A stretch of DNA of 42,405 bases from Nitrospirota bacterium (GCA_027021335.1 JALUUO010000059.1:1-42405); one strand, 5' to 3'; positions 1 to 9,445 are shown, counted from the first letter of the stretch. Translations and numbers: made by a program. Notes: generated from the sequence alone by a model not told the origin.

Positions 1-686
1 AAACATGTGCTTATTCCAGTCCTTGCAGTTCTATCCCTCTGCAGATAAGCGGACTTACGGACGTAACCGCTATTGCTGCAGGAAGTCGCCATACCATCGC
101 GCTTAAAGCCGATGGCACAGTGTGGGCGTGGGGAAATAACGGGTCCGGACAGTTGGGGGTAACAACGACTGAAACATGTGGTGATTATTCTAGTCCTTGT
201 AGCATTACGCCTGTGCAGGTAAGCGGACTTACCGACGTAACCGCCATCGCGGGAGGAGGTCGCCATACCCTCGCGCTTAAAGCCGATGGCACGGTGTGGG
301 CGTGGGGGGGTAACCAGTCCGGACAGCTGGGAGACGGGACAACAGATGGCAGCACTACGCCTGTGCAGGTAAGCGGACTCACGTATGTTACCGCCATTGC
401 TGCCGTATGGAGACACAGCATCGCACTTACAACCGACGGCACGGTGTGGGCGTGGGGGGCTAACCGGTCCGGACAACTGGGCGACGGGACGACAGATGAC
501 AGCACTACGCCTATGCAGGTAAGCGGTCTTACCGACGTAACCGCCATCGCTGCCGGAGGTGCCCATACCCTCACGCTTAAAACCGACGGCACGGTGTGGG
601 CGTGGGGATCTAACTGGTCCGGCCAATTGGGAAACGTAACGATAAACACCTTCACCTCCACACCTGTGCAGGTAATAACTCCATAA
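1..686 (+). CDS. RCC1-repeat protein, 3' part (5' end outside window)
   Basis: The reading frame is already open at base 3, so the gene begins upstream of the window and about 227 C-terminal residues are visible. It consists of RCC1-type blades of about 50 residues with the pattern AIAAG-x-x-H-(T/S)[21 protein letters not shown], followed by a [12 protein letters not shown] linker. Four whole blades plus the tail of a fifth can be read. The last ends in TPVQVITP, the same end as the RCC1 gene at 39059-40351. Two visible blades carry a Cys-pair insertion (TC...PC). RCC1 repeats form beta-propellers. The paralogue at 39059 has a signal peptide, so this one is probably exported too, which is an inference. 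Its partner or ligand cannot be read from the sequence. Confidence 0.9.
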   Translation, partial: TCAYSSPCSSIPLQISGLTDVTAIAAGSRHTIALKADGTVWAWGNNGSGQLGVTTTETCGDYSSPCSITPVQVSGLTDVTAIAGGGRHTLALKADGTVWAWGGNQSGQLGDGTTDGSTTPVQVSGLTYVTAIAAVWRHSIALTTDGTVWAWGANRSGQLGDGTTDDSTTPMQVSGLTDVTAIAAGGAHTLTLKTDGTVWAWGSNWSGQLGNVTINTFTSTPVQVITP

Positions 687-703
687 CGCCTACCGCCTCT
701 ATT

Positions 704-735
704 CCCTCTGTGGTTTTCTTTTTAACCGCAGAGGG
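704..735 (+). terminator. Hairpin after the RCC1 gene
   Basis: A 12-bp stem with one G-T wobble (CCCTCTGTGGTT pairing with AACCGCAGAGGG) encloses a T-rich loop, 18 bp after the stop codon. No T-run follows the stem, so intrinsic termination is uncertain. A weaker version of the same sequence follows the other RCC1 gene at about 40371-40394. Confidence 0.5.
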
Positions 736-796
736 CGTAGAGGGTGAGCTGGTTTTGGTATTATTAAAAAGTATAGATAAGTTAAACCATTACCTT

Positions 797-995
797 AGAG
801 CTGCATACACAATCTAAAGCGGAAACCTATATACTGTGGAAGGCTATAACAGTTTGTTCCGGCACTTTCCGGCGAGACTAAGACGGAAGTCAAAGTGTTA
901 TACAGTAAAAGCAAGAAAATGTTTCAGTACTTCGTTATGCCTTTAATGCTTAAATGGAATTGAAACCTTGAAGCTATACTTAATTAACAATGTCC
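797..995 (+). mobile_element. IS1-family remnant, 3' end only
   Basis: This stretch closely matches the reverse complement of 18687-18870. It encodes the C-terminus of an IS1-type transposase (T-V-E-G-Y-N-S-L-F-R-H-F, then ARLRRKSKCY). A two-base insertion after the codons for KCY shifts the frame, so it cannot be functional. It ends with TTAATTAACAATGTCC, the counterpart of the putative terminal repeat of the other copy. The 5' part of the element is absent. It lies directly behind the RCC1 gene. Confidence 0.75.
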
Positions 996-1026
996 TTTTC
1001 CGGATGCTGGATACAGCCGCGGCCTG

Positions 1027-1824
1027 CTACCGTATTTTTGCTGGATATATATTTTTCGAATAGAATATTTCGGTCATTTCGTGGTCCAGCATAGTACTTA
1101 CAGCCTCTTTGCCTTCTTCGCTCAGATCGCCGCTTGCGCTGCCAAATAGATATTCGTCCAGCTTGAATTCATTTAGAATCATCTTTGTGTGAAACAGGTT
1201 TTCCTGGTAAATATTGAAATCAATCGTACGATAACGTTTGAGCAGCTTTTTGTTGATAAACTCCTGGATCGAAAGAATTTTATGGTCGATGAACAATTTT
1301 CTGCCCTTGGTATCACGCGTGAATCCGCGAACTTTGTAATCGATAAGAACTACATCGGACTCGAAGCTTGAAATAAGATGGTTCAAAGCTTTAAGCGGCG
1401 AAACCTGTCCACAGGTGCTTACGTCTATATCAACCCGAAATGTAGAGATTCCTGTTCTTCTGTTACTCTCCGGATATGTATGCGAGCAGATATGACTTTT
1501 GTCCAGATGAGACAGTTGAGTCTCAGGCAGCGGACAGTTTGGATCTTCACTTATCAGCATTGTAACGCTGGCGCCCATTGGATCATAGTCCTGGGTCGAT
1601 GTATTGAGGATGGTTGCCCCGACTATATCGGCCACGTCGTGCATTATTTTTTTCAGCCGTTTCGAGTTATATTCCTCATCAATATATTCCAGGTACTCTT
1701 TACGTGCCTGGGCCGTAGCGGCATAACATATGTCGTAGATGTTAAAACTCAGGGTTTTTGTAAGATTATTAAAGCCGGCAAGCTTGATACGCTTTTTTTT
1801 GGGCTTTTTTTTCGCCTTTTTCAC
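1027..1824 (-). CDS. speD: S-adenosylmethionine decarboxylase proenzyme
   Basis: Makes decarboxylated S-adenosylmethionine, the aminopropyl donor for spermidine synthesis. The 265-residue protein matches the long bacterial (E. coli-type) SpeD along its length: [20 protein letters not shown] near the N-terminus, [11 protein letters not shown], the [14 protein letters not shown] processing site at 107-120, [13 protein letters not shown], and a C-terminal [10 protein letters not shown]. The proenzyme of this family cleaves itself between Lys and Ser; here Ser110 would become the pyruvoyl group. The N-terminus is very lysine-rich (about 10 of the first 14 residues), longer and more basic than in E. 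coli. It is transcribed divergently from the ASKHA ferredoxin gene. No speE is present in the window. Confidence 0.95.
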   Translation of the reverse strand: MKKAKKKPKKKRIKLAGFNNLTKTLSFNIYDICYAATAQARKEYLEYIDEEYNSKRLKKIMHDVADIVGATILNTSTQDYDPMGASVTMLISEDPNCPLPETQLSHLDKSHICSHTYPESNRRTGISTFRVDIDVSTCGQVSPLKALNHLISSFESDVVLIDYKVRGFTRDTKGRKLFIDHKILSIQEFINKKLLKRYRTIDFNIYQENLFHTKMILNEFKLDEYLFGSASGDLSEEGKEAVSTMLDHEMTEIFYSKNIYPAKIR

Positions 1825-1969
1825 TCATTAACCTTCCTGCAAGTGGTATGGCCGGAAAAACCGGAACTTATAATTTTTACGAAATAATCTTAATATGTCA
1901 AATTCATCGTAGCTGTCGTAGATGTTTACTTTGATTTTCCGTTCCTGATTTAATTAAGCTAATTGGACT

Positions 1970-3871
1970 ATGCATATAATTCTACCAAACGAACAGAAGA
2001 TCGAATCACTGCCGGGCGAAAGTATACTTGCCACCCTTCGAAGAGAAAAAGTGTATCTTGTCGCCTCTTGCGGCGGCAAAGGTATCTGCGGCAAGTGCAA
2101 GGTGCGCATCACTCACGGTGAAGCTGACAAGCGCTCTGTGATAAGACTTACAGAGCAGGACCTTGATCAAGGTTACACACTGGCTTGTCAGACCTATCCT
2201 AAAAGCGATGTCAGTATAGAGATTCCTGAGGAATCAAGGCTTATTGTCGGTGATAAGATAGCTGTAGGACGTGCTGATGACCTGATTAAACTCAAAGAAA
2301 AATTCGGCATTGTTCTTTCTCCTCTGGTAAGGCGTATTCCCCTTGAACTGCAGCACCCAACTCTTGAAGACAACATAAGTGATCTTGAACGGATAAAGCG
2401 TGGTCTTAATATTGAAGACCCTGACTCTGCGGAGCGGCTGCATGTACGCTATGGTCTGCTACGGCTGATGCCGGACGCTCTCAGAAAGGATAACTGGAGA
2501 GTAACCGTCACCATCGGTACCGGTGAAATCCCTGAGCTTTTGGCCGTGCATCCAGGCAGCGAGGCAACAGCCCACTACGGTGTGGCAGTGGATATAGGTA
2601 CAACAACAGTGGTTCTTTATCTGGTGGATATGGTAACCGGCAAACTACTGGATGTGGGATCAACTTATAACTCGCAGATGCAGTTTGGTGATGATGTTAT
2701 CAACCGTATTGTTCATGCAACAGAGCAGGGAAGGATGAAAGAATTACAACAAGCGATCCGATCCGATATTAATGTTCTGCTCGACCCGCTTCTTGAAAGA
2801 CACGGCCTGACACCTGACGACGTGGATTCCGTTGTTATAGCCGGAAACACCACCATGACACAGCTTTTCTACGGCCTGAATCCGCAGTACATTCGTGAAG
2901 AGCCTTATATCCCTGCGGCAAATTCCTATCCAGAGATCCATGCCGGGCAGGTTGGAATCCGCATCAACAACGGAGCGCCTATATTTACTGTTCCCTGCGT
3001 GGCCAGCTATGTGGGAGGCGATATCGTTGCCGGAGTTGTCGCTTCCGGCATGGCTAAAAGAGAGGCTTTCAGCCTGTTTATGGATATAGGCACAAACGGC
3101 GAGATAGTGCTTGGTAATAATGAAATGCTCATGACGGCAGCCTGTTCTGCCGGCCCCTGTTTCGAGGGAAGTGGAATAAAGTGCGGTATGAGGGCTACCG
3201 AGGGAGCTATCGAAGGAGTTGAATTTTCTTCTGAAACATTTATACCCAAGCTCAAGGTTGTGGGAGGCGTTAATAAACCTCTGGGCATCTGCGGCTCGGG
3301 CATGATTGATGCCATAGGCGATATGTTTCTTAAGGGCATAATCGACCAGAGGGGTAAGCTGCAGCCGGTATCACCACAGGTAAGAAAAGGTGAAGACGGT
3401 ATGGAGATTGTTCTTTACCGGGATGAGCAGAGAGATGTGGAGGTTGTTCTGACCGAGCCGGATATAGAAAACATCCTCAGGGCTAAAGCTGCCATACATG
3501 CAGGATATTCCGTTTTACTTAACCATATCGGTTTTACCATGGACATGATCGATAAAATCTATATCGCCGGCGGATTCGGCAACTACCTTAACATAGAAAA
3601 GGCGGTACTTCTGGGCATGCTTCCTGATGTTGAAAGAAATAAATTTGTCTTTTTGGGAAATACATCTATTATAGGTTCTTATCTTTGCCTCCTTTCGAAG
3701 GATATACGAACTGAGGCACAGGAGATTGCAGCAAAAATGACCTATCTCGAGCTTTCCGTCTCGCCTAATTTTATGGATGAGTACATGTCAGCTCTTTTTC
3801 TGCCGCACACCGACATGAGCAGATACCCATCGGTTGAAGCACGGCTGAGTAATAATAAAAAACAGAAATGA
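1970..3871 (+). CDS. 2Fe-2S ferredoxin/ASKHA protein (RACo/RamA-like, DUF4445)
   Basis: Proteins of this family are ATP-dependent reductive activators that return inactive cob(II)alamin on corrinoid proteins to the Co(I) state. The N-terminal domain (about 1-90) is a plant-type 2Fe-2S ferredoxin with Cys34, Cys40, Cys43 (SCGGKGICGKC) and Cys73. A linker region follows to about residue 200, then an ASKHA ATPase-like fold: GVAVDIGTTTVVLYLV, SLFMDIGTNGEIVLG, a Cys-rich CSAGPCFEGSGIKCG loop, ICGSGMIDAIGD and IYIAGGFGNYLNIEKA. The length of 633 residues is normal. No strong ribosome binding site precedes the ATG. The stop overlaps the next start. No corrinoid protein or methyltransferase gene is nearby, so the partner is unknown. 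Confidence 0.88.
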   Translation: MHIILPNEQKIESLPGESILATLRREKVYLVASCGGKGICGKCKVRITHGEADKRSVIRLTEQDLDQGYTLACQTYPKSDVSIEIPEESRLIVGDKIAVGRADDLIKLKEKFGIVLSPLVRRIPLELQHPTLEDNISDLERIKRGLNIEDPDSAERLHVRYGLLRLMPDALRKDNWRVTVTIGTGEIPELLAVHPGSEATAHYGVAVDIGTTTVVLYLVDMVTGKLLDVGSTYNSQMQFGDDVINRIVHATEQGRMKELQQAIRSDINVLLDPLLERHGLTPDDVDSVVIAGNTTMTQLFYGLNPQYIREEPYIPAANSYPEIHAGQVGIRINNGAPIFTVPCVASYVGGDIVAGVVASGMAKREAFSLFMDIGTNGEIVLGNNEMLMTAACSAGPCFEGSGIKCGMRATEGAIEGVEFSSETFIPKLKVVGGVNKPLGICGSGMIDAIGDMFLKGIIDQRGKLQPVSPQVRKGEDGMEIVLYRDEQRDVEVVLTEPDIENILRAKAAIHAGYSVLLNHIGFTMDMIDKIYIAGGFGNYLNIEKAVLLGMLPDVERNKFVFLGNTSIIGSYLCLLSKDIRTEAQEIAAKMTYLELSVSPNFMDEYMSALFLPHTDMSRYPSVEARLSNNKKQK

Positions 3872-5226
3872 AACAATATCCCGAATATCTTGAAGAACTA
3901 ATAGAGTTTCTTAAGATTCCCTCCATCTCGACTTTACCCGCCCATAAAAATGATATGAGACAGGCGGCGGACTGGGTGGCTGAGCGTGTCCGTATGGCCG
4001 GTATCGAAACTGTTGAACTACATACGGTGGATAACGGGCATCCCCTGGTTTATGCCGCCAGGATAGATGACACTGCCAATCCGACGGTTCTTCTTTACGG
4101 CCACTATGATGTTCAGCCGGTGGACCCGCTTGGTGAATGGCATAGCCCTCCATTTTCCCCGCTTGTAAAAGACGGAAAAATATTTGCCCGTGGGGCCTCT
4201 GACGACAAGGGACAGTTTGCGGCTCACCTGTTTGCGCTTAGAGAACTCTCAAAGAAGTGGGGAGATAAAAAGTGGCCTGTAAACGTAAAACTGATTATAG
4301 AGGGGGAGGAAGAAGCAGGTGGCGTCTCGATCGAAAAGTGGGCGTCCGAAAACCCCAAGAAGCTTGCAGCGGATTTTGTCTTGATCTCAGACACGGCATT
4401 TATACGGCAGGATGTCCCCTCTATTGATTACGGTCTGCGTGGAATAGCCTATATGGAACTAGAAGTTGCCGGTCCGGTTCGTGATCTGCACTCAGGAGTC
4501 TATGGCGGTGGTATCGTCAACCCCTTAAGTGCGTTGGCTCACATACTGGATAAACTCCTGGATTTGGATTCAGGCCGGGTTAGAATCCCGGGCTTTTACG
4601 ATAGTGTGGTTGAAATCACGGAAAAAGACCGGAGATATGCTGCCGAGGTTCCATTTGATAAGGCGGATTTTCTCGCAAGGGCAGGGGTGAAGGAAGACTG
4701 GGGTGAAACAGGATACACGACATACGAGAGAATAACGTCGAGACCCTCTCTTGATATAAACGGTATATACGGAGGTTTTCAGGGAGAAGGGGCAAAGACT
4801 GTGTTGCCCAGAAGAGCCGGAGCAAAGATAAGCATGAGACTTGTGCCTGAGCAGGAGCCGGATATTATTCTGAAACAGACCACGGAATATGTTAAAAAAA
4901 TCGCTCCAAAAGGGGTGGATATCTCCTGCAAGCCCGTATACTTGGCAAAGGGAGTGCTTCTGGATACGGAAAGCCCGTATTTTGAGGCAGCGGGTATTGC
5001 GATGGAAGAGGTTTTTGGCAGGCGCCCGGTATTTACCAGATCAGGCGCATCAATACCGGTTGCCAATGTCTTTAACTCTATACTGGGATTGGACATAATA
5101 TTTATGGGACTCGGCTTGCCGGACGATGGGCTTCACTCTCCGAACGAAAAATTCGAAACAACCCAGTTCTATAAGGGTATAGAGGCTGTTATTAAATTCC
5201 TGGAAAAAGTGGGACAGATGTCCTGA
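3868..5226 (+). CDS. M20-family dipeptidase/metallopeptidase
   Basis: A cytosolic co-catalytic zinc hydrolase of the M20 family, in the dipeptidase/CNDP-like branch, likely cleaving dipeptides or related amide substrates. Zinc-site motifs are visible: GHYDVQPVDP (His79, Asp81), RGASDDKGQ (about 108-115), the EGEEEAGG general-base/ligand motif (145-152), a later SDT Asp, and a C-terminal LHSPNE His. The dimerisation (lid) domain lies between, from about 190 to 300, with DLHSGVYGG. The length of 452 residues is typical. The start overlaps the preceding stop (ATGA), so the two genes are probably co-translated. A functional link with the ASKHA protein is not obvious. Substrate cannot be assigned. 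Confidence 0.9.
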   Translation: MKQYPEYLEELIEFLKIPSISTLPAHKNDMRQAADWVAERVRMAGIETVELHTVDNGHPLVYAARIDDTANPTVLLYGHYDVQPVDPLGEWHSPPFSPLVKDGKIFARGASDDKGQFAAHLFALRELSKKWGDKKWPVNVKLIIEGEEEAGGVSIEKWASENPKKLAADFVLISDTAFIRQDVPSIDYGLRGIAYMELEVAGPVRDLHSGVYGGGIVNPLSALAHILDKLLDLDSGRVRIPGFYDSVVEITEKDRRYAAEVPFDKADFLARAGVKEDWGETGYTTYERITSRPSLDINGIYGGFQGEGAKTVLPRRAGAKISMRLVPEQEPDIILKQTTEYVKKIAPKGVDISCKPVYLAKGVLLDTESPYFEAAGIAMEEVFGRRPVFTRSGASIPVANVFNSILGLDIIFMGLGLPDDGLHSPNEKFETTQFYKGIEAVIKFLEKVGQMS

Positions 5227-5304
5227 AAAAAACTGTTGCGGACTGCCTGTTTTTAGGGTATGCTTTTTTTATAAAACTAGTCCTAAAGGAGGTTTTTAAA
5301 AGAC

Positions 5305-5649
5305 ATGGAATTTTGGGAAGAGGTCAAAAAGGATGTTCAAAAAGGGATTAAGGAAGGGATGTCCATGGTCAAAGCCGGAGCAACTCTGGCAGCAAAGAAG
5401 GTGGATGCGTTAACCCAGGAGGGCAAGAAGCGCTACCAGAGCTTCGACCTTAAAACCAAGGTCCATAACGAGATTGCTGAGCTTGGTGCAAGGGTTTATT
5501 ACCTCAATAAGCAGGAAAAGATTACAATCGAAGATTCAAAAGCTAAGACGATCATTAATAAAATACGTAAGCTGGAAGAAAAAATAGCAAATCTCGAGGG
5601 GAAAAAAACATCCGGATCGGCAAAGAAAAACACAACCACAAAGAAGTAG
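5305..5649 (+). CDS. Small lysine-rich coiled-coil protein, unknown function
   Basis: A 114-residue protein I cannot assign. It has an amphipathic N-terminus (MEFWEEVKKDVQKGIKEG), a small-residue stretch (AGATLAAKKVDALTQEGKKRYQSFDLK), a helical middle, and a heptad-like segment near residues 85-99 (IRKLEEKIANLEG) suggesting a coiled coil. The tail is Lys/Thr-rich and probably disordered. There is no signal peptide or membrane segment. A strong AAAGGAGG lies at 5285-5292, 12 bases before the ATG, so it is very likely translated. It stands alone between the M20 gene and the convergent uvrA gene. Confidence 0.75.
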   Translation: MEFWEEVKKDVQKGIKEGMSMVKAGATLAAKKVDALTQEGKKRYQSFDLKTKVHNEIAELGARVYYLNKQEKITIEDSKAKTIINKIRKLEEKIANLEGKKTSGSAKKNTTTKK

Positions 5650-5651
5650 TG

Positions 5652-5669
5652 GACCGGCTTAAGCCGGTC
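5652..5669. terminator. Perfect palindrome between convergent genes
   Basis: GACCGGCTT is followed immediately by its reverse complement AAGCCGGTC, in the gap between the 114-residue gene and the end of uvrA. The position suits a shared terminator for both strands. No clear T-run follows on either side, so this is moderate evidence. Confidence 0.5.
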
Positions 5670-5682
5670 ACACCTTCACCCT

Positions 5683-8430
5683 TTATTTTTCACCCTTCAT
5701 GATTCTTAATGCCTGCCCTGTATGGGATGCCTTTACATACGCAATCTCATCCGGCTGTCCTTCGGCTACAATAAAGCCTCCAGACTCACCGCTTTCCGGC
5801 CCTAGGTCCACTACCCAGTCGGCACACTTTATCATGTCGAGGTTATGTTCCACGACCAGCACGGTATTACCGTCGTCCACCAGCCGGTTTAAAATTGTAA
5901 GAAATTTTTTGATATCATGGAAATGAAGCCCGGTTGTGGGTTCGTCAAGAATGTAAAGCACTTTTCCGCGACTGGATGTGGCGCCGAGTTCAGCGCATAT
6001 TTTCAGCCTCTGTGCCTCACCACCGGAAAGGGTCGGAGCCGGTTGGCCTAGCTTCAAGTATCCGAGCCCGATTTCCACAAGTGGGGTAAGACGTTTTGTG
6101 ATGGCCGGGACAGCACAGAACAGGTCTATTGCTTCGTCAATTGTCATATTAAGCACCTGGTGGATGTTTTTGCCAAGGTACGTGATATAAAGAACTTCGG
6201 ACTTATAACGGCGGCCCTTGCACTCGTCACACATTACGTAGAGGTCTTCAAAAAAATACATCTCCAGCTTCTGACTCCCCTCGCCTTTGCATGTTTCACA
6301 CCGTCCTCCCGGGACATTGAAAGAAAAATGGCCGGCTGGAAGCCCCAGCCGTCTTGCCTCGGGTTGTGCGGCGAATTCCTTGCGGATGTAGTTAAACACG
6401 TTCAGATAGGTGGCAGGGTTTGACCTTGGGCTACGACCGATCGGCGTTTGATCTATGAGTTTAACTCCTCTTAGATGTTCAACACCTTTAATTCCTTTAA
6501 ATAAAAGATCTGAAGAGGATGTTTTAATCCCCTCCAATTCATCCGCTTTAAGAGCTAAGGATACCGCAGGGTAAAGGGTGCCGGTTATCAGTGTGGATTT
6601 ACCCGAGCCGGACACACCGGTTATGCACGTAAATGTTTGAAGCGGCACTGACAGGGTAACATTTTTTAAGTTGTTGGCCGAGGCCTCCTCAAGGTGTAAC
6701 CAGTTTGCCGGTTTTCTGCGCCGCCATGCATGTGGAGTTGGTATTGTCTCCCTTCCGCTGATATATTTGGCTGTTAGAGTATCTGTGGCATGAAATACTT
6801 TTGAGCTTCCACTGTATAGAGCTTTACCACCCTGGTGCCCTCCGCCGGGTCCCATCTCGACGATCCAATCCGCCGATTCTATAACCGACCTGTCGTGTTC
6901 AACCACTATAACGCTGTTGCCGGTTCTTGAGAGGTCTTTGAGGATAGACAGAATCCGCTCCGTATCCCTTGCATGCAGCCCTACAGTAGGCTCATCCAGA
7001 ACGTAAAGCGTACCGGTCAGCCGTGCGGAAAGCTGGTTGGAAAGGTTTATTCTCTGGGCTTCACCGCCGGATAGGGTTCTGCTCTGCCTGGACATTGTAA
7101 GGTAATCCAGGCCTACGCGGCGAAGAAACCGAAGCTTTTCTTGTATTAGGCGGAGCATCTCGCCGGTAAGTTTGCGCTGGTGTTCAGACAGTGTCAGAGA
7201 AGCCTGCCACTGGTCAAGCTTGTCAAGCGGCATTTCCGCAATGTCGGCGATTGATCGGCCCGCAATCCGGTAACCGAGCGATTCCTGGCGCAGGCGTGCG
7301 CCGCCGCAGTCGGGGCATGGAAAGGCCCGGCGGTACCGGCTGAGAAAAACTCTAATATGAAGTTTATAGCGGCGTGATTCCAGCTCTTTAAAAAAGTCTG
7401 TAACAGAGTAAAAGCCGGAAGCTCCATCAAAAATTAGAGATTGTTGTTTAGCCGGAAGCTGAGCGAATGGTGTGTTTATATCAATGCCGGCCCGGGTTGC
7501 CTGGTCCAGGAACTGCCGGTGCCATTCATAGTGAGACGGCTTTGACCATGGCTCAATTGCACCACGGGCCAGTGAGAGATTTTTATCAGGAATAACACGG
7601 TCTGGATCGTAGCTTAGTATATTGCCGAATCCGTTACAACCTGGACAGGCGCCGGTTGGATGGTTATACGAAAACAGAAGCGGCTGAGGCTCCGGCATAC
7701 TAGTACCACAATCGTTGCAGGTAAGCCTGGATGAAAATTTTTCCACACCCCCTTGCAGCATATCTACAATAACCATCTCTTGACCTTGCTTCCAGGCCGT
7801 CTCAAAAGAATCGGAAAGTCTGCTACTGTTTTCCTGGCTGATCACAAGCCTGTCCACGACAACCTCTATCAGGCCGGGTAAGGGATCTTTCTCTACTTCC
7901 TTACCGTTTTGTCTGAACCTGAGGAATCCCTGTCTGCGCAGCATCTCGATGCGATCCGCCGCTGACTCAAAACATATAAGGGCACGGTTTCCTGATCTGG
8001 TCTCGATCAGTTGAGCTACTGCTGTTGATGGTGTCCACCTGAAAAGCTCCCTGCCGCAAGATGGACAGTCCGGCCGCGCAAGCGCGGCGTAGAGAAGACG
8101 GAAGTAATCGTACAGCTCTGTGGCTGTGCCGACAGTTGAACGTGCTCCGCGTGTAGTGTTTCTCTGCTCAAGAGCAATGGCAGGACGTATGTTTCGGATA
8201 GAGTCGACATCCGGCCGGTCGATCTTTTCGAGAAACAGACGGGCATACGTGGAGAGAGATTCTATGAATCGCCACTGGCCCTCGGCAAATATGGTATCAA
8301 ATGCGAGTGATGACTTTCCTGAGCCGCTCACCCCTGTTATCACTATCACCCTATCCTGGGGCAGGGAAAGTGTTACGTTTTTAAGATTGTTCTGGCGTGC
8401 GTTTTCGATTATAAGATCTCTTGCGGGCAT
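5683..8430 (-). CDS. uvrA: UvrABC excinuclease subunit A (diverged UvrA)
   Basis: DNA damage-recognition ATPase of nucleotide excision repair, acting as a dimer that loads UvrB. Two ABC modules are visible: Walker A GVSGSGKSS (about 33-41) and GVSGSGKST in the second half; signatures LSGGEAQRINLS and LSGGEAQRLKI; Walker B VLDEPTVGLH and ILDEPTTGLH. Zinc-binding Cys pairs are present: CPSCG, CNDCG with CPGCNGFG, CPDCGG, and the C-terminal CETC...CDEC module. The length of 915 residues is slightly under the usual 940 or so. The segment following the first Walker A reads ALEQRNTTRGARSTVGTATE, where classical UvrA has a DQK-type sequence, so this may be a paralogous UvrA group. It is convergent with the upstream operon, and no uvrB is seen. 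Confidence 0.92.
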   Translation of the reverse strand: MPARDLIIENARQNNLKNVTLSLPQDRVIVITGVSGSGKSSLAFDTIFAEGQWRFIESLSTYARLFLEKIDRPDVDSIRNIRPAIALEQRNTTRGARSTVGTATELYDYFRLLYAALARPDCPSCGRELFRWTPSTAVAQLIETRSGNRALICFESAADRIEMLRRQGFLRFRQNGKEVEKDPLPGLIEVVVDRLVISQENSSRLSDSFETAWKQGQEMVIVDMLQGGVEKFSSRLTCNDCGTSMPEPQPLLFSYNHPTGACPGCNGFGNILSYDPDRVIPDKNLSLARGAIEPWSKPSHYEWHRQFLDQATRAGIDINTPFAQLPAKQQSLIFDGASGFYSVTDFFKELESRRYKLHIRVFLSRYRRAFPCPDCGGARLRQESLGYRIAGRSIADIAEMPLDKLDQWQASLTLSEHQRKLTGEMLRLIQEKLRFLRRVGLDYLTMSRQSRTLSGGEAQRINLSNQLSARLTGTLYVLDEPTVGLHARDTERILSILKDLSRTGNSVIVVEHDRSVIESADWIVEMGPGGGHQGGKALYSGSSKVFHATDTLTAKYISGRETIPTPHAWRRRKPANWLHLEEASANNLKNVTLSVPLQTFTCITGVSGSGKSTLITGTLYPAVSLALKADELEGIKTSSSDLLFKGIKGVEHLRGVKLIDQTPIGRSPRSNPATYLNVFNYIRKEFAAQPEARRLGLPAGHFSFNVPGGRCETCKGEGSQKLEMYFFEDLYVMCDECKGRRYKSEVLYITYLGKNIHQVLNMTIDEAIDLFCAVPAITKRLTPLVEIGLGYLKLGQPAPTLSGGEAQRLKICAELGATSSRGKVLYILDEPTTGLHFHDIKKFLTILNRLVDDGNTVLVVEHNLDMIKCADWVVDLGPESGESGGFIVAEGQPDEIAYVKASHTGQALRIMKGEK

Positions 8431-8442
8431 AACTATATAGTT
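8431..8442. promoter_or_regulatory. 12-bp palindrome abutting the uvrA start
   Basis: AACTATATAGTT is a perfect palindrome directly next to the uvrA ATG. It could be an operator or part of a promoter between the divergent uvrA and mdh genes. This is position and symmetry only; it does not match a LexA box that I recognise. Confidence 0.25.
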
Positions 8443-8516
8443 TAACAGAAGCTGTGAAAATGTAATTTTCTTGCTGTTTCACGTAGAATATTTTTCAGGG
8501 AAAGGAGAATTATTTA

Positions 8517-9440
8517 ATGAAAAACAAAATTACAATCGTAGGAGCCGGAAATGTCGGAGCTTCGGCTGCGCAGCTTATTGCTCAAAAAGGCCTTGGGGAT
8601 GTGGTGCTGGTGGACATTACGGATGGAGTTCCACAGGGAAAGGCGCTTGATATGGCAGAGGCCTGTCCGGTCTGGGGCTCTTCATCTGCCGTTACAGGAA
8701 CCAATGGGTACTCGGAGACCGCGGATTCTGACCTTGTAATAGTTACGGCGGGACTGCCCCGAAAACCCGGAATGAGCAGGGACGATCTTTTGCAGGCAAA
8801 TGCAAAGATAGTAGGATCGGTAGCTATGGAGATACGGAGGACGTCACCTGAGGCTGTTGTTATAGTGGTCAGCAATCCAATGGATGTAATGGCTCAGCTT
8901 ACCTGGCAGAAAACCGGGTTTCCGGCCGATAGAGTGATCGGAATGGGAGGGATTCTGGACTCGGCCCGTTTCAGGAGCTTTGTCGCAATCGAACTTGGAG
9001 TTTCCGTCCGGGATGTTTACGCTCTTGTCATGGGAGGGCATGGAGATTCCATGGTGCCGCTGCCGCGTTACACAACGGTATCGGGAATTCCTATAACCGA
9101 ACTGTTGCCGGAAGAACGTGTGGATGTGCTTATAGATCGAACCCGCGCAGGCGGAGCGGAAATTGTGGGGCTGCTTAAGACCGGAAGCGCTTACTACGCT
9201 CCGGCCGCTGCTGCTGTCCAGATGGCAGAGGCGATACTTCTTGATGAAAAACGTGTACTTCCCTGCTCGGCACTGCTTGAAGGGCATTACGGTGTAGAGG
9301 GCGTATACTCCGGAGTTCCCTTGAAGCTGGGCGCCTCCGGAGTTGAAGGTATTTTAAAATTAGCCCTCTCCGAAGATGAACTGCAAGCTTTTAAGGCTTC
9401 TGCAGATACGGTTCGATCGTCGGTTGAAGCTTTACTGTAA
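8517..9440 (+). CDS. mdh: NAD-dependent malate dehydrogenase (LDH-like type)
   Basis: Interconverts malate and oxaloacetate in the TCA cycle. The Rossmann motif [10 protein letters not shown] (9-18) is followed by Asp33 at the end of strand 2 (VVLVD), which favours NAD. The substrate loop [14 protein letters not shown] (79-92) has Arg82, the residue that separates malate from lactate dehydrogenases, and Arg88. Asn120, Asp148/Arg151 and catalytic His175 ([11 protein letters not shown]) are present. The length of 307 residues is normal for the tetrameric, LDH-like MDH group. A good AAAGGAG precedes the ATG. It is a single gene: divergent from uvrA and convergent with ccsA, which ends only 6 bases away. 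Confidence 0.95.
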   Translation: MKNKITIVGAGNVGASAAQLIAQKGLGDVVLVDITDGVPQGKALDMAEACPVWGSSSAVTGTNGYSETADSDLVIVTAGLPRKPGMSRDDLLQANAKIVGSVAMEIRRTSPEAVVIVVSNPMDVMAQLTWQKTGFPADRVIGMGGILDSARFRSFVAIELGVSVRDVYALVMGGHGDSMVPLPRYTTVSGIPITELLPEERVDVLIDRTRAGGAEIVGLLKTGSAYYAPAAAAVQMAEAILLDEKRVLPCSALLEGHYGVEGVYSGVPLKLGASGVEGILKLALSEDELQAFKASADTVRSSVEALL

Positions 9441-9445
9441 TTGCC

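Noticed and set aside
185-661. Long open frame on the minus strand inside the RCC1 gene (also at 39193-40326)
   Set aside because: It is the antisense shadow of GC-rich repeats; the plus frame has the RCC1 signature and, in the second gene, a signal peptide and ribosome site.
1378-1887. 169-codon plus-strand frame opposite speD
   Set aside because: speD is certain on the other strand and this frame has no family features.
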